Source: Hesseltinella vesiculosa
Lineage: Eukaryota; Mucoromycota; Mucoromycetes; Mucorales; Cunninghamellaceae
Direction: 5' to 3'
Assembly (NCBI GenBank): GCA_002104935.1
Contig: MCGT01000003.1
Location: forward strand, 496,001 to 560,000
DNA: 64,000 nt
Shown here: positions 38,908-49,583 of the stretch, piece by piece
Numbering within the stretch: position 1 is the stretch's first letter
Layout: the number at the start of each line of letters is the position of its first letter
Program-made: the position numbers and the translations under genes
The notes under the pieces: generated by a model
Told to the model about the DNA's origin: nothing
Databases searched by the model: none
What the model saw: only the letters and a program-made list of their open reading frames with translations

Positions 38908-38978
38908 GGTCAAGAACGATAATGAAAAAGCAAAGAAAAATAAAAAAAGAAAAATGGAAGAAAAAGGGGGGCCATTCC

Positions 38979-38987
38979 CTTTTTATA
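38979..38987 (-). promoter_or_regulatory. TATA box of the DUF4203 gene
   Basis: TATAAAAAG-type element on the minus strand about 75-80 bp upstream of the Met at 38907, followed by a G/C-rich then A/T-rich leader. Confidence 0.5.
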
Positions 38988-39518
38988 CCAGCTGTGGAGC
39001 GACGCCACAGACAAGACTAAATCTTGGCGCCAACTCACCTATTTTTAAAATGTTTGTGTAACCGGTCTCTTTTCTGGAAACATTTCAAAGTCCACCATTT
39101 CAAATCCAACCTTTGTTGCTGAGGCATGACGGTTTCCCATTGATCTAGTCTAGTCAACACGGGATGTGTCATCCTACGAACTTCGGTTGACCGGCTCAAA
39201 GAAAAAATAACCTTTTGCGCTAGATTATTTTTATTTCCAAGCTAGGAAATTTGTGTTATTCGTGTCACAAATGGAAAATCAGACAAATCTTTTTTTTTGC
39301 TACTAGTGCTGTGGATTGCCAAGCGTGCGTCGGTTGAACGGGTGCAGAATTAAAAATAGAGATGGATGATTTGCTCAGTGATTTGGGATCATATAATTAT
39401 ATTTATCTTTGATGACGTTCAGGGAAAAAAAATCATTAATGTGAAACTATTCGTAAGTAGGTATGTACTTTTTCCTGATGATGGAGGCAGTATTAAAAAA
39501 AAGATCGTTGTGGATGGT

Positions 39519-40214
39519 CTAGACAGGTAGGACAGAATTGGTCGAGAAACGCTGAAACGCCTAAATGAGGGTCATAAAAAGAAGCGTAAGTGACACCAAT
39601 TTTCTACTTCCGTCTCTACATACAGCGTCCACAGATGGGTTGTTGAAGAAAGATCCAATGATAGGCAATCGTTTGACAAAGGCAAACAGCATGGGGAAGA
39701 AGTCACTGTCAAAATAAGTGAAATGGAGGATGAGGGATACGATGGACATACTAGACCGTTCCGTTTGGAGGGTTTACCCAAACAAATTCAAGATGCCAAA
39801 CACTTCTACCAACATGCCGACGATGGTCCAACGACAAAAGACCAGCCCCATACCGATGACGAAGCATACCGAGCCTCGTAGCCGTGATCTCTGCATAAAA
39901 AAACCAAGCGTACGCTTGGGACCAATCGTCAAAGGGATGCCTGCAACAAACAAGATCTATATACATTAGAAAAGATCAAATCGAGTTGAGTATCTTTCAT
40001 GGGCATACATCCGTCGCTTACATTGCCAATCGCTAGCAATCCAGCGTCAAAGAAGCTGATCACCCCAAGAAATAAAAAAAAGATACCAAAGCCCGTCAGG
40101 GCAGCGCCAATTTCTAATTGAAAAAAAAAATACATGAGCCTTCGTTGCTGGCATTGATGACTCTATGGCAATGCCAATAAATGGTGTAGATGCTTTACTT
40201 TGTGAATCAGACAT
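39519..40214 (-). CDS. GOT1: Golgi transport protein Got1
   Basis: Small tetraspanning protein of ER-Golgi vesicles needed for efficient fusion with the Golgi. Five exons give 136 aa: 40214-40199 (16 nt), 40113-40022, 39956-39778, 39705-39624, 39560-39519. Family sequence is clear: KIGAALTGFGIFFLFLGV, FDAGLLAIGN, LFVAGIPLTIG, SRLRGSVCFVIGMGLV and FFPMLFAFVKRLPIIGSFFN. Four hydrophobic helices are present and the length equals the yeast protein (138 aa). The first exon codes only MSDSQ plus one base and the last only 13 residues, but phases agree at every junction. Confidence 0.94.
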
Positions 40215-40490
40215 GTGTTGAGAGAACAAAGGTGGCAAGAGGCAAAAATTTTCAGGGGTCGCTTTTTTTCATGCTCCGTATGCGCCCGCCAATCACGTCC
40301 GAGGCAGTAACATTGAGCAGATGCAGCTGTTGCCGCGCTTTTTCATATGAATGAAGGATGAAATGAATTTTTTTTTATTGAATAGATGTTGGTGCATCTG
40401 CCAAAGAGGAAAAGAAACAAAATAAAAAGAAAATTGGTGCAACATGAAACAAGAGGGAATCGAGAGAGAGAAAGAGAGAACACAGGCTGC

Positions 40491-41429
40491 TCAACAACAG
40501 CTTGTCCGAGCCACAGATTCATCGTATTCAGATAGCAGCGAAGGGCACGTCTGTTTTCCCGAAGGGTCATATTGCTGGTTCACCAGTGTTCTTGCTAGCT
40601 GTAAAAATAAATCCTCAATTTGCCCTGCATATATAAAAAAAAGTCAGGAACAGGCCAGTTTTTTTTTTATTTATTTCTTACCGTCGTCCTCTTTTGCCGA
40701 GACTTCATGCACCGCGTAAAAGGGCCCTAAGATCTTCTGCACATAATCCTTGACTGCTTTTAAGGAGACCCTTCGTTCGGAAGCACGGTCCACCTTGTTA
40801 CCGACGATGTAAATGATGGTATCTTTGCCTGTGTTCTGCTTCAGCTCTATGGGTAGAAAGCCAGATCAGCTGCTATTCCCCGCGTCCAACATACTCCATC
40901 TTTACCTTGGATCCAGGAATGCAATTCTTCAAAACTCTCGACAGAAGTGATGTCGTAGACAAGAATGGCAGCTTGGGCGCCGCGATAATAAAGGGAGGCC
41001 ATGGCTCGAAATCGTTCTATTGGGAATATCTAATTTGTCAAATGACACATCCTGCATCTACTTTTTCCCACCTCCTTTTTTTAATACCTTGACCGGCAGT
41101 GTCCCAAATTTGTAGACGCACTTGACATTCATCCACGATCCTATTTTACAAAATGATTTAACCAGGACGGCTTGTTAGCGAGCCTCTTGATTGGTTTGGG
41201 ATTTGGCTTGTTTACAGTTTTTTGGTCATGAAGGAGGCGCCAATCGTTGACTTTCCATTGGGTGAGAACGTGCGTTGGATATATCGTATAGCAATCGAGG
41301 TTTTGCCTACCCCTAAAAAAAAGTGAGCGGTTTTCTTTTTTTGGAACGAGCCAGAGCGCCTTTTCATATACCTGTGCGTCCAAGAATCACGACTTTAGCC
41401 TCCAAGTTGGTGTTACTAGGATGATCCAT
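40491..41429 (-). CDS. Rab family small GTPase
   Basis: Membrane-traffic GTPase of 205 aa in six exons: 41429-41372, 41312-41216, 41140-41088, 41016-40906, 40846-40682, 40624-40491. All guanine-nucleotide motifs are present: GRTGVGKTS (P-loop), STIGASF (effector loop Thr), WDTAGQERF (switch II), GNKVD (base contact) and EVSAKEDD. The C-terminus ends SCC, a double-cysteine prenylation site used by Rab geranylgeranyl transferase. The segment ASLYYRGAQAAILVYDIT resembles the Rab5/Rab21/Rab22 branch (early endosome), but fungal Ypt subfamily cannot be set by eye. The hypervariable tail has no long basic region. Confidence 0.92.
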
Positions 41430-41861
41430 GGGAGCAAGATGTATCAAGGAATATAAATGTTGGTATCAAAATAAATGGGGGTGTTTGTTGCCGATGACAG
41501 AGCGAGGCAATGCTGGTGGCAAGGCAGAAGTAGGGAAGAAAAAACGCGGCTGTTCGTTAATTGCAAAGAAGACAGAGAAAAATATGGAATCGTATATCAA
41601 AATGGAAACAATGGTACAAGTTTAATCGTGTAGCAAAGCCATTAAATAAAAGAAAAAGGAAAAAGAAACGATGGAAGATGGGAAAAGGTGGACAAAGAAA
41701 AAGAAAAATTATTTTTTTTGGCCCCCCTTTTTTTTTCCATTCATGACCTTTTTTTTATGACCGCTGGGCGTTCCCATGACAACGTGAATGACACCTTGAT
41801 CTTTACCCTCGTTTTTACTGTTGATTCGTAAACCTCTTTAAAAGTATAGATAGATATAAAG

Positions 41862-42632
41862 TTAAAACCTTGTAGGCCCAAAAGCCAACACCTTCCTTGT
41901 CTTCCTATACCGTCCCGTCTTCACGGTGGCAATCATATTGACGTGCAGCTGTACTACACCGTTTTCCCAAAAGAAATGCACTTGTTGCACATACCAATGA
42001 AAACCGGGAGAACTTGCTTCGACACATTCAACATAAATAAAAGAATCAGCTGTATGCCACGGAAACCCCCCCACCATTCATGAAAGTTGGGGCTTGATCC
42101 CTTTTCGTGAAAATCACTTTTGTGCCTGAAAAAGAATGACCAAATTTGTGTCACCATCCTGGAATGGGTGAGCTTTGACATTGCTTAAAAATGAAAGCCG
42201 AGAAAGCCGAGGCAAAAAAAAAAATAATAATAATAATAAGAAAAAAAAAGGTACGGACCTGTAGGAATGCGCAGTAAGTGTAGGCTTACTGGACAAACCA
42301 TGCAACAACCGCATGCTAAGAACGAATGACATTGAACCATTCAAATAAGTCACAGAACGTCTACCCGAAAGGGAGGTCATGCGATCAGCCTTTGTGGTCA
42401 AGAAATGACATGGTGGCTCATCCCGTTTCCCAGCCATTTTCCAGAAAAAAATTGCCCAGCACCTCAAGCCGGTCATCACCCTTTGCCACCTTAAAAATAT
42501 GGTAACCAATCGTCATTCTGCATATTCTATTTTGACATGCTTTGAAATTGGCAGAATAAGCCCATGCATTACCAGCCTCCAGCCGCTTTCTTTGAGATCG
42601 CCCAAAGACAGAAAAACTAAAAAAGGCATGCA
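41862..42632 (-). pseudogene. Possible decayed or mis-read gene
   Basis: Unrecognised. A TATAAAAA box (42662-42655) stands about 25 bp before an ATG at 42632. Three minus-strand stretches then look protein-like in different frames: 42632-42418, 42450-42290 (containing donor-like CCA|GTAAGC at about 42284) and 42077-41862, which is rich in Trp, Tyr and His (FPWHTADSFIYVECVE). No set of splice sites joins them in one frame; the last frame change coincides with a run of seven G at 42066-42072. It may be a pseudogene, a gene with a homopolymer error in the sequence, or chance. No function is proposed. Confidence 0.3.
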
Positions 42633-42897
42633 TGGAGCAGAGAAAAACGCCCGCTTTTTATAGTCACCTCTGCTTGGCTCCTAAAAAAAATGGCACACAA
42701 AAGGGCCAATTTCACCACGTTGTCCGTGGCTAAAATGAAATTGGGGATGCACAAAGAAATGACCATTTCGGTGCGAGTCATGCCCAAAACGTGAGTTGGC
42801 TTTGAAAAAAAAAGGTAGTATTTTAATGGACGCCTTTTCCAAGCCTATCGCTTTTTATTTTCTCTTCCTTTCTTTTTCTTTTCCATTCAAAAAAAAA

Positions 42898-44343
42898 ATG
42901 CTTTTGAAAAGAGACATCTCTTCTGAAAACCAAGTTATTCGTCGCCGTATCATCTTATCTCTGGATGGCACTTGGGACACGGCTCAAGGTAGATAAAAAA
43001 GAATAAAACGCCCTGCCGCAAAACAACGCAAGGCTTATCGTTCTCTTTTTCTTCCATCGCTCATGTAGCAACCACCAATATTTTTCGATGGCATCAACAC
43101 ATCGACATGACCGTGCACGAATACGAAGGCGACCACTGGTCACAAATCCCGGCCTACTTTCCTGGCGTGGGTACCTATGATAAAAACCAGGAGCACAATG
43201 CCGTCGATGGAGCCTTGGGCATCGGCATCGACCGACAAATTTTAAGTGCTTACAGTTTCTTGGCACAAACACTAAAAGATGCTGAAAAGGATGAAGTGTG
43301 GGTGCTTGGTTTCAGCCGAGGAGGTAAGCTTCTTTCATAGTGTTTCTTTTGCATTAACGCCCTTCTTTTTTTTTTTTTTTTTTTTTGGAATCTTCGTGTA
43401 GCCTACGCAGCCCGAAGCTTGGTCGGAATGTTGCACAACGTTGGTCTGCTTCCTCCCGACAGACTGACCAACCATCAGATCAAGTCTGCTTACCGCTTCT
43501 ATCGGGACCGCTCACCAAGCACCACTCCTGATTGTGACAAAGCTCGGGCTTTTCGAAAGGAAAACGGCTGTGTCAACCCCATCATCCGGTTCCTCGGCTG
43601 TTTTGACACTGTTGGCAACCTTGGCGTGCCTACGCTTCCTTTCTTCCTTGGTGGCAGTTTATGTAAGCGCAGTTTTTTTTAAATGCTAATGAGACTGTGG
43701 CACAGTGTGAAAGAGCGGCACCAGAGATAAAAAGAAACATGAACTGACTTTTTTTTTGTGGGCCGTCATAGTGCAGCAGCTGTTCCCCTGTGGCTCCCGT
43801 TTCCATGATACAAACCTCTCGCCATGGGTCAAATCAGCCTTCCACGCGCTTTCCATCCATGAGCAACGCCAATGGTTCAAACCAACCCTCATGACTTATG
43901 CCCAGACGCCCAATTGGGACCAGGAGCTTGTACAGAAATGGTTCCCAGGCGTGCATAGCGACATCGGTGGCGGCAGCGGCGGCACACCCACCCAGGAAGA
44001 CGAAAACCTGCTACCGAACCACGCCTTGCTGTGGATGATGACTATGGCCCAGGACCGTGGCTTGGTCTTCAACCAAACCCCCGAGTTTGTTTGCCGAGGC
44101 GGCAAATTTACCTTTCTCGACAGCTACAAATCAAGTTGGATTTACAGCGTCATGCCCCGTACCGATCGAGTCATTGATCTCGATGTCTTTGGAAAACAAG
44201 GTATTCACTGTGTCTACACCAACGGCACGTTCCCCTACATGACCAAAGAACAGCTGGACCTTTACCCCTCCCGCACCTTGGTCAATTATGAAGCTGCCCT
44301 GAACGCCATCAAGATCAACCAGCAGCAGCAGCAGCAGCAATAA
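42898..44343 (+). CDS. DUF2235 alpha/beta-hydrolase (Tle1-like)
   Basis: Protein of 392 aa in four exons: 42898-42988, 43069-43323, 43402-43662, 43772-44343; all junctions are phase 1. It shows the DUF2235 hallmarks: RRIILSLDGTWD at the N-terminus, YFPGVGTYD, the nucleophile elbow GFSRGAYAARS (Ser in GxSxG, split by intron 2), RFLGCFDTVGNLGVP, and WFPGVHSDIGGG with the catalytic Asp/His region. Relatives include uncharacterised fungal hydrolases and the bacterial Tle1 phospholipase A effectors, so lipase or esterase activity is inferred. No signal peptide is seen, which suggests a cytosolic place. The C-terminus is a pure glutamine run coded by CAG repeats (44319-44340). Confidence 0.9.
44319..44340 (+). 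repeat. CAG trinucleotide repeat in coding sequence
   Basis: Seven near-perfect CAG/CAA codons directly before the TAA stop of the DUF2235 gene encode a terminal polyglutamine tract. Length is likely to vary between strains. Confidence 0.85.
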
Positions 44344-44792
44344 CCATTTTTTTAGCCATTCTCTTCCTAGATTTTATCCGTATTATCATAGAATAATATT
44401 GTAAACTTAACTTCTGTACAAATAAACGAAACTATCAAAAAAATGCAACTCAAAAATGGTAAAAAAAAAAAAAAAAAACAGAATCAGCCAGACTGTGGGG
44501 CTCTTTTTTCTTCCAATGCTATTTTCCCCTCGATCCACCTTGCCGGCTGCTGTATCGGAGGGTGCCGTTTCATACTGCCGAGCATGCAAGCTACTTCTCT
44601 CACTACGGAGTCTGAGGTCAGTTGAGCGTGCTTATTGCCATGCCCAGCCTAGCGGTGCCTGCTCACCCATCGCGGTGTCTTCACCCTGCTGTCTGGTAAA
44701 TCTAAGGTTATATTTCGTCATTTTTTACTCGCTGCAAATTTTGAGGCATTTCAATTTTCGATAAATTGTTTTTTTTAGGTGATAAAAAAAAT
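44344..44792. other. Spacer before the transposon relic
   Basis: Begins with an AT-rich 3' flank and an 18-base A tract (44461-44478). A plus frame at 44456-44764 has a Cys-containing stretch (YCRACKLLLSLRSLRS) and an acceptor-like TTTTAG at 44778, but no family is recognised. Confidence 0.5.
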
Positions 44793-44958
44793 CACAGCGT
44801 GAAATTATGGTCGATTGCAGCCTGGAATCGAAGGCATGGTGCGGCGATTGAATATGGCCGCAGATTCTTTTTTTCGAAATGAAAAAAAAAAAGGCAAACG
44901 CTGCACAGCACATCTGAGTGATCGGATCGATGTGACATTTTGCAGGAGTGCGCAAACA

Positions 44959-45017
44959 TGTGAATGATAATGATACTGAAAAAATCAGGTTGATTGGTGC
45001 GGGTCGCCCAGCCAACG
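44959..45017 (+). repeat. Diverged local repeat, copy A
   Basis: Copy A of an approximately 60-bp motif shared with 47126-47187 and 47355-47415. Core TGAATGATAATGATACTGAA then a TTGATTGGTG and GGTCGCCCAGCC block. Similarity to copy B extends outwards to about 44908-45110. It lies inside the Tc1 relic, 5' of the transposase fragment. Confidence 0.65.
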
Positions 45018-45117
45018 TTTGAGCAGTTTCGTTTGGACACCTGCGAAAAATCGGCCATTTTCACCAGGGGACCCCCAGGCGAGCTGTTGAAAAAACCACA
45101 GCGCAAACTTCCTCCAA

Positions 45118-45415
45118 TCAGATCACCCCAAATTTTAAACATTCTCAGAAAACATATCAAAGTGGAATTTTGCACGTTCTAGAGTGGCCTCCCTACTCTC
45201 CTGACTTGAATCCCATCGAGAACATGTGGTTCTACTTTAAGTGTCAGCTAGCAAAGTTCGAAGTGCCGCCCAAGTCAATCCATGAACTCTGGGACCGTGT
45301 GCAGGAGGTATGGGAGCGTGACGACGTGCGCGACTTGGCCAAGAAGCTTGTAGACACAATGCCGGATAGAATTAGAGCAGTTATTATGGCCAAAGGAGGG
45401 GAAACAAAGTGGTAA
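45118..45415 (+). pseudogene. Tc1/mariner transposase, C-terminal fragment
   Basis: The readable frame from 45170 to the stop at 45415 gives LHVLEWPPYSPDLNPIENMW and then KCQLAKFEVPPKSIHELWDRV and a short tail. SPDLNPIEN is the signature around the third catalytic acid (Glu) of Tc1/mariner DDE transposases. Just upstream, KHSQKTYQSGI continues the homology in the same frame and a DHPK remnant of the second catalytic Asp region is in another frame with a stop, so the gene is frameshifted. The N-terminal helix-turn-helix and first Asp are missing. Confidence 0.88.
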
Positions 45416-45445
45416 GCTGAATTTAATGTTACCTTTTCAGCTGTG

Positions 45446-47125
45446 TTCTGGTAACGTCAACCTAACCTACTACGTGTCGGCGACCGAAATCCGGCCATCC
45501 TGCAAGACATGCGCCGCGCTGCTGTTGCCTCTATGCTCGACAAGCTGCTGCTTGATTTGCAAACGGTCTCCAACCTGGCCCACCAAAGCACACCACTAGC
45601 GCCCAGAGCCGGAAATCGCAGTAAAGATGGAGCGAACCAAGGCGAGAGCAGCAACGATGGAGCCATGCAGGTTGCAGAGGTGTTCTCTCCGCGCCCAATC
45701 AGAGAAAAAAAAAACTATCAGAGATTATGTACATACTCCGCAGTATGCAGGATGGTATTTTTGAATCGAGCGGTCCTCGCACCACCGACGTCACCCAGGC
45801 TCCCAATTCAAACGATGCTAACAACAACGCCTCCAACGAAATCAGCTTTTCACATAGCCTCAATCAAATTATAATAAACACATAGTCGTTTTTCTCGGCT
45901 AGCAGAAGACGTAAGAGCATGGGTTTAAATGGGTTGGTTTAGTCGGTGTTGAGCTAGAGTGAGAGTGGCCACATGCTTACTTAAAAACGCACCCCAGGCT
46001 GCGTCAGCGGCGCTTATCTTTCATCACTAGTTTTCTTCTGCCTCCAGAAATTCATCTGCAAGCACCCTACCAACCACAGCATCATCCTGGCTGCTGGCTC
46101 CTATTTTTTGTTTTTTTTTTTTTGGATATGCTTCGAATATACAAGTTACAACTTTATCAAACTATAAGTATAAATGATATTGACTGTAATTAGTTGGGAT
46201 AGCAGCTGACTGGACCTCCACGCAAGCATAAACGTCAGCAGCAAGATATATAGCAAGGAGAGTAATTTTGTTCCCCACACACAGCACTTTTGCAAACGTC
46301 AACACAGACGCTGGGCGGTACATCTTCATCTCTATCTGTAAGCATTGGCTTGTGCATTCGATCAACTTCAGTAAATCCTCCTTGGTGTGGTTGTAGTCCT
46401 TATTGCTACAAATTCAAAAAGTTGGCACGGAAAAGTTGCAACGTTTTTTTTTTTACTTAGATGACTTGATGAATAGCCGATCGACGCGGTCCTTGACGGA
46501 TGTGCTGATTCCGCCATCTACATAACTTGATACCCGCAACTTGGTCGTATACTAGCAATTGCTTGCACGTTTCGGAACTCTTTTCACACCCACAGAAGTG
46601 TTACTACGAGATTATTTTTTCGCATGTATTAAAAGCTCACCATGCAAGCGATAACAGCTTTGTTGCTGCACTGAAGTACTTGAAGACTGGAACCATCGAG
46701 TCACAGAATGGTGTTCGCTCGTTCATTGGCATTTTTGGCGAAGGTTTAGAGCATGCTGTGTCGAGGCGAGTGGCAGAATGGATGCCACTTGATCAGTTGC
46801 TTCCCGTAACAAGTAGCAAGTCATCCAATGATACGTCCATGATGGCCCCGACAAACGTGCTAGCGTGCGTTAGCTGTAATAAGGCTTTGTTGCCGTGTTG
46901 GTCGAGCATGTTGATGTGATACATTTGATAGGCAGTGGGACATGGTCGTGTGGATATCGTGGACGTGTTGTCACAGATCTTGACATAAATATGGTCTTGC
47001 AATGAGATAGCGTCAAGACATGGGCGCGGAAGAGAGGGGAACGAAGCGACATGAGCGGAGGATGATTGAAGATGGACGGTCGCACCTTAAAAAACAGATG
47101 TTGCACAGCATCAAGTGCACACATG
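45446..47125. other. Anonymous accessory DNA
   Basis: About 1.7 kb without a recognisable gene. Longest frames are plus 45509-45874, plus 46527-46919 and minus 46870-47205. None carries a motif I know; the last has fragments such as DNTSTISTRP and ASTFVGAIMDVSLDDLLL on neighbouring minus frames that read like decayed coding DNA. Flanked by the Tc1 relic and by repeat copies B and C, it is probably a graveyard of mobile elements. Confidence 0.45.
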
Positions 47126-47187
47126 CATGAACGATGATGATACCGAAAAAATCTGATTGATTGGTGAAGGTCAGCCAGCCAGCCAAC
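47126..47187 (+). repeat. Diverged local repeat, copy B
   Basis: Gap-free match to copy A (44959-45017): CATGAACGATGATGATACCG, then AAAAAATCTGATTGATTGGTG and GGTCAGCCAGCC. Homology to A extends from about 47101 to 47310 with small gaps, including a shared CCATTT(T/C)CCC(A)-type block and a later CTG(T/A)AAAAAA block. Confidence 0.65.
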
Positions 47188-47354
47188 AATCAGGTTCTTG
47201 GACACATTTCCGATTCCTCAGCTTAAAAAATGAGAGTAGACCATTTCCCCAAGAGGTTCCCCTGGGTAAAAAGAGCTATTCTGAAAAAAAGGTGAGAACA
47301 CTGCACTTTCGAACTAACAGATTATGCCGAAATTTTACATGGGTTCGGTATGCC

Positions 47355-47415
47355 ATGAATGATGTTGTCACTGAACAATTCAGGTCGATTGATGCAGGTC
47401 GCCAAGCCAGCGTTG
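47355..47415 (+). repeat. Diverged local repeat, copy C
   Basis: Third, most diverged copy: ATGAATGATGTTGTCACTGA, then CAATTCAGGTCGATTGATGC and AGGTCGCCAAGCC. It aligns without gaps to copies A and B over about 58 bp and lies about 230 bp after copy B in the same orientation. Confidence 0.55.
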
Positions 47416-47929
47416 CATCGGTTCTCCTTCTGACTGTAAATACGTAATTATGACACCTTTATTATGAAGAAAGTAATTAGTTGTATGTTAAGACAAAGCT
47501 AAAGTAAAGAGACAAAGTAGCCTACCGTATCCGTTAAGTGTTCAATCTTTAGAAGTAATAATAAAAAAAAGAGTAAAGAAACGAGAAGTGGCGGTCAATA
47601 AAAAAAGGCTTCGATTAACACTCGGTTAAAACCCCGCTACTGTTTGGTTTGGTGCGTGCGGCCATGCAGCCAAACGGAGAGCTACAGCCAAGAGCCCAAT
47701 CTTTGAAATGTGCTTGGTTAGGTGAGGGATAATCATGGATGAAAACATGAGTGTGATCGAACAGCATATGGCACCTACAGCCATCATGCACTGCCGCGGT
47801 GGTTCGTTTTGCTGAACATGAAAAGCTGCGCTAGAAAGAAAAAAAAAGGTGGAAGCCACTCCACTCCACTTGACTTTTTTTTTTTTTTTTTATTAATTCT
47901 AATCCAACTTGCAGCAACTGGGAAAAAGC

Positions 47930-49442
47930 ATGGTAAGAATGAAGGAAGCTGATTATGTTTAATGACTAATAGAATGTCTGTCTGTGTCTACTTTGGTAGG
48001 GATTGAAAGCGAAATCAGGTGTCAAGGAAAACTTGAACTGGAAGATCAATGTGCTTGCTGCCAAGGTAAGTCAGCTGTCGTTTATTTTTTCTATGAATGG
48101 GTGGTGACTAACGGCTCTATGCACAGGTGGGCGAAGACTCTTATTTAGAGCGAGCCAAGATTGCAGCTGGTGGGGACAAAAAAGCCAAAGACCAGCCGGA
48201 GGATCAGCAACAGCTCATCGATGAATTGAACACTATCAAGAACAAGAAAATGGAGGCCAAACTGGTAAGGAAAGGAAGGCTGTCAAGAGCGTGTCTCAAC
48301 TTTTACTCTTCTCGCGTCTAGTTTCATATTCGAAAGGACCTGAAAGCCCACCTGAAAAAAGCGAAAGTCATGGAGACACAGAAGCAAATCAAAAAAGTGC
48401 GACAGGTGCGTGATGCTTTGGCGGACAAGGACACCGTGGAGGTCAAGGGCAAGACATACACCAAAAAAACCCTGGAGGATGCTGAAAGTCAGCTGGAAAT
48501 GATCAAGGTAAAGCACACCAGGAAGTAAACATACGAAACTCACACAGCCACTCTGGTAGAACCTCGACTTGGAAGTACTGAGCGAAAAGGCATTGTCCAA
48601 AGCCATCCAGAAGGTGCCTGAGCTGAAAAACAACGAGAGCTTACAAGGCATGCTGACAAAGGATGCCGGGCCTGTGGACGAAGTGCTGTCCAACATCCAA
48701 GCCAACGTGTACAACAACAAAGTTGCCAAGGAGCCGTTGGCCAAATCCATCTTGGAACTGGAAGCGACCTTTGCTGGCGCTCAGAAATTGAAGGAATACA
48801 AGGATGCGCAACGCCAAGCCAAGCAGAAGGCCAAGCAGCAAAAGACGGCCAAGGTCACCAAGAGCGACAGCAAACCCTCTCCGCAAGATCGACCTGCGAA
48901 TGCCGGCATGGACTCGATGTTCATTGAATCTCTGGGAGGCGCTGAGGACAGCGAAGTCAAGCAGCCAGCCAAGGACAGCAAGAAGGACAAGAAGAAAAGC
49001 ACGAATCTGTCAGCTGACTGGGTGGACAAGGATTTTGACAAGTATTATACCAAGAAGGAAGCCACCGGGAATCGGCCCGGTCAGCGCCAACGACGCATGT
49101 AAGAGCCTCTCTCTGTTTAGAGAGTCCTTTTTTAACGCATTCTTTCGGGCTCTGCACAGGAAATGGGAAGCAATGTACGGAAAAAACGCCAAACATATCA
49201 CCACAGGCTCGGAATCATTACGTGACAAGCAACAAAAACGCGAAAAGATGTTGCTGAAACGGCGCAAGGAAGAACTGGAGAACCCTGCCAAGAAGAAGAA
49301 GAAGACACAAGCGGAATCGCTCCCTCAAGATGATGTGAACCATCCCTCCTGGAAAGCCAAGCGACAAGAGCAGCACATGATCTCTCAAGCGCTGAGTGGG
49401 AAGGCCGCCAACAAGAAAACTGTATTCAACGACGACGACTAG
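47930..49442 (+). CDS. BUD22: Bud22/SRFBP1 ribosome-biogenesis protein
   Basis: Nucleolar protein for small-subunit rRNA processing in yeast; loss disturbs bud-site choice. Six exons give 404 aa: 47930-47932 (the ATG alone), 48000-48065, 48127-48264, 48322-48507, 48560-49098, 49160-49442. The protein is lysine-rich and largely coiled coil (KKAKVMETQKQIKKVRQVRD), with a Lys/Ala central region and the C-terminal Bud22 signature: KWEAMYGKNAKHITTGSES, repeated basic KRRKEEL, and NHPSWKAKRQEQ. The start codon is directly followed by the GTAAGA donor; the next in-frame Met downstream would remove the conserved N-terminus, so the ATG-only exon is preferred. It converges on CHS5 with 141 bp between the stops. 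Confidence 0.88.
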
Positions 49443-49583
49443 ACCGCATTCCATCTCTCTTTCATTTGCATAATAAACCTTCTATTCTTCAACTGCACTC
49501 ATTAACACGAAGCGACGTAAGCCTGATAATAAAAAGGCGATGCGCTTTTATTGTTCGCTGGAACGGGATGGACCATGAGCGTC

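Larger units (their letters stand above)
44793..45445 (+). mobile_element. Degenerate Tc1/mariner element
   Basis: A 653-bp interval bounded by weak inverted ends: CACAGCGTGAAATTATGG at 44793-44810 and, on the other strand, CACAGCTGAAAAGGTAAC reading 45445-45428. Inside lies the C-terminal part of a DDE transposase (see 45118-45415). A full Tc1/mariner element is about 1.3-1.6 kb, so this copy is internally deleted and dead. The inverted-end match is only about 11 of 18 and could be chance; the transposase fragment is secure. Confidence 0.5.

Noticed and set aside
42221..42239. ATA trinucleotide run
   Set aside because: Short microsatellite next to an A tract; no further meaning.
44456..44764. 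Cys-containing 102-codon plus frame, considered as a zinc knot
   Set aside because: Starts inside a poly-A tract and the cysteines do not fit a Zn2Cys6 or CCHC spacing.
47626..47859. 77-codon minus frame with hydrophobic stretch upstream of BUD22
   Set aside because: Begins in a poly-T stretch and resembles no family; could be a real small membrane protein but evidence is too thin.
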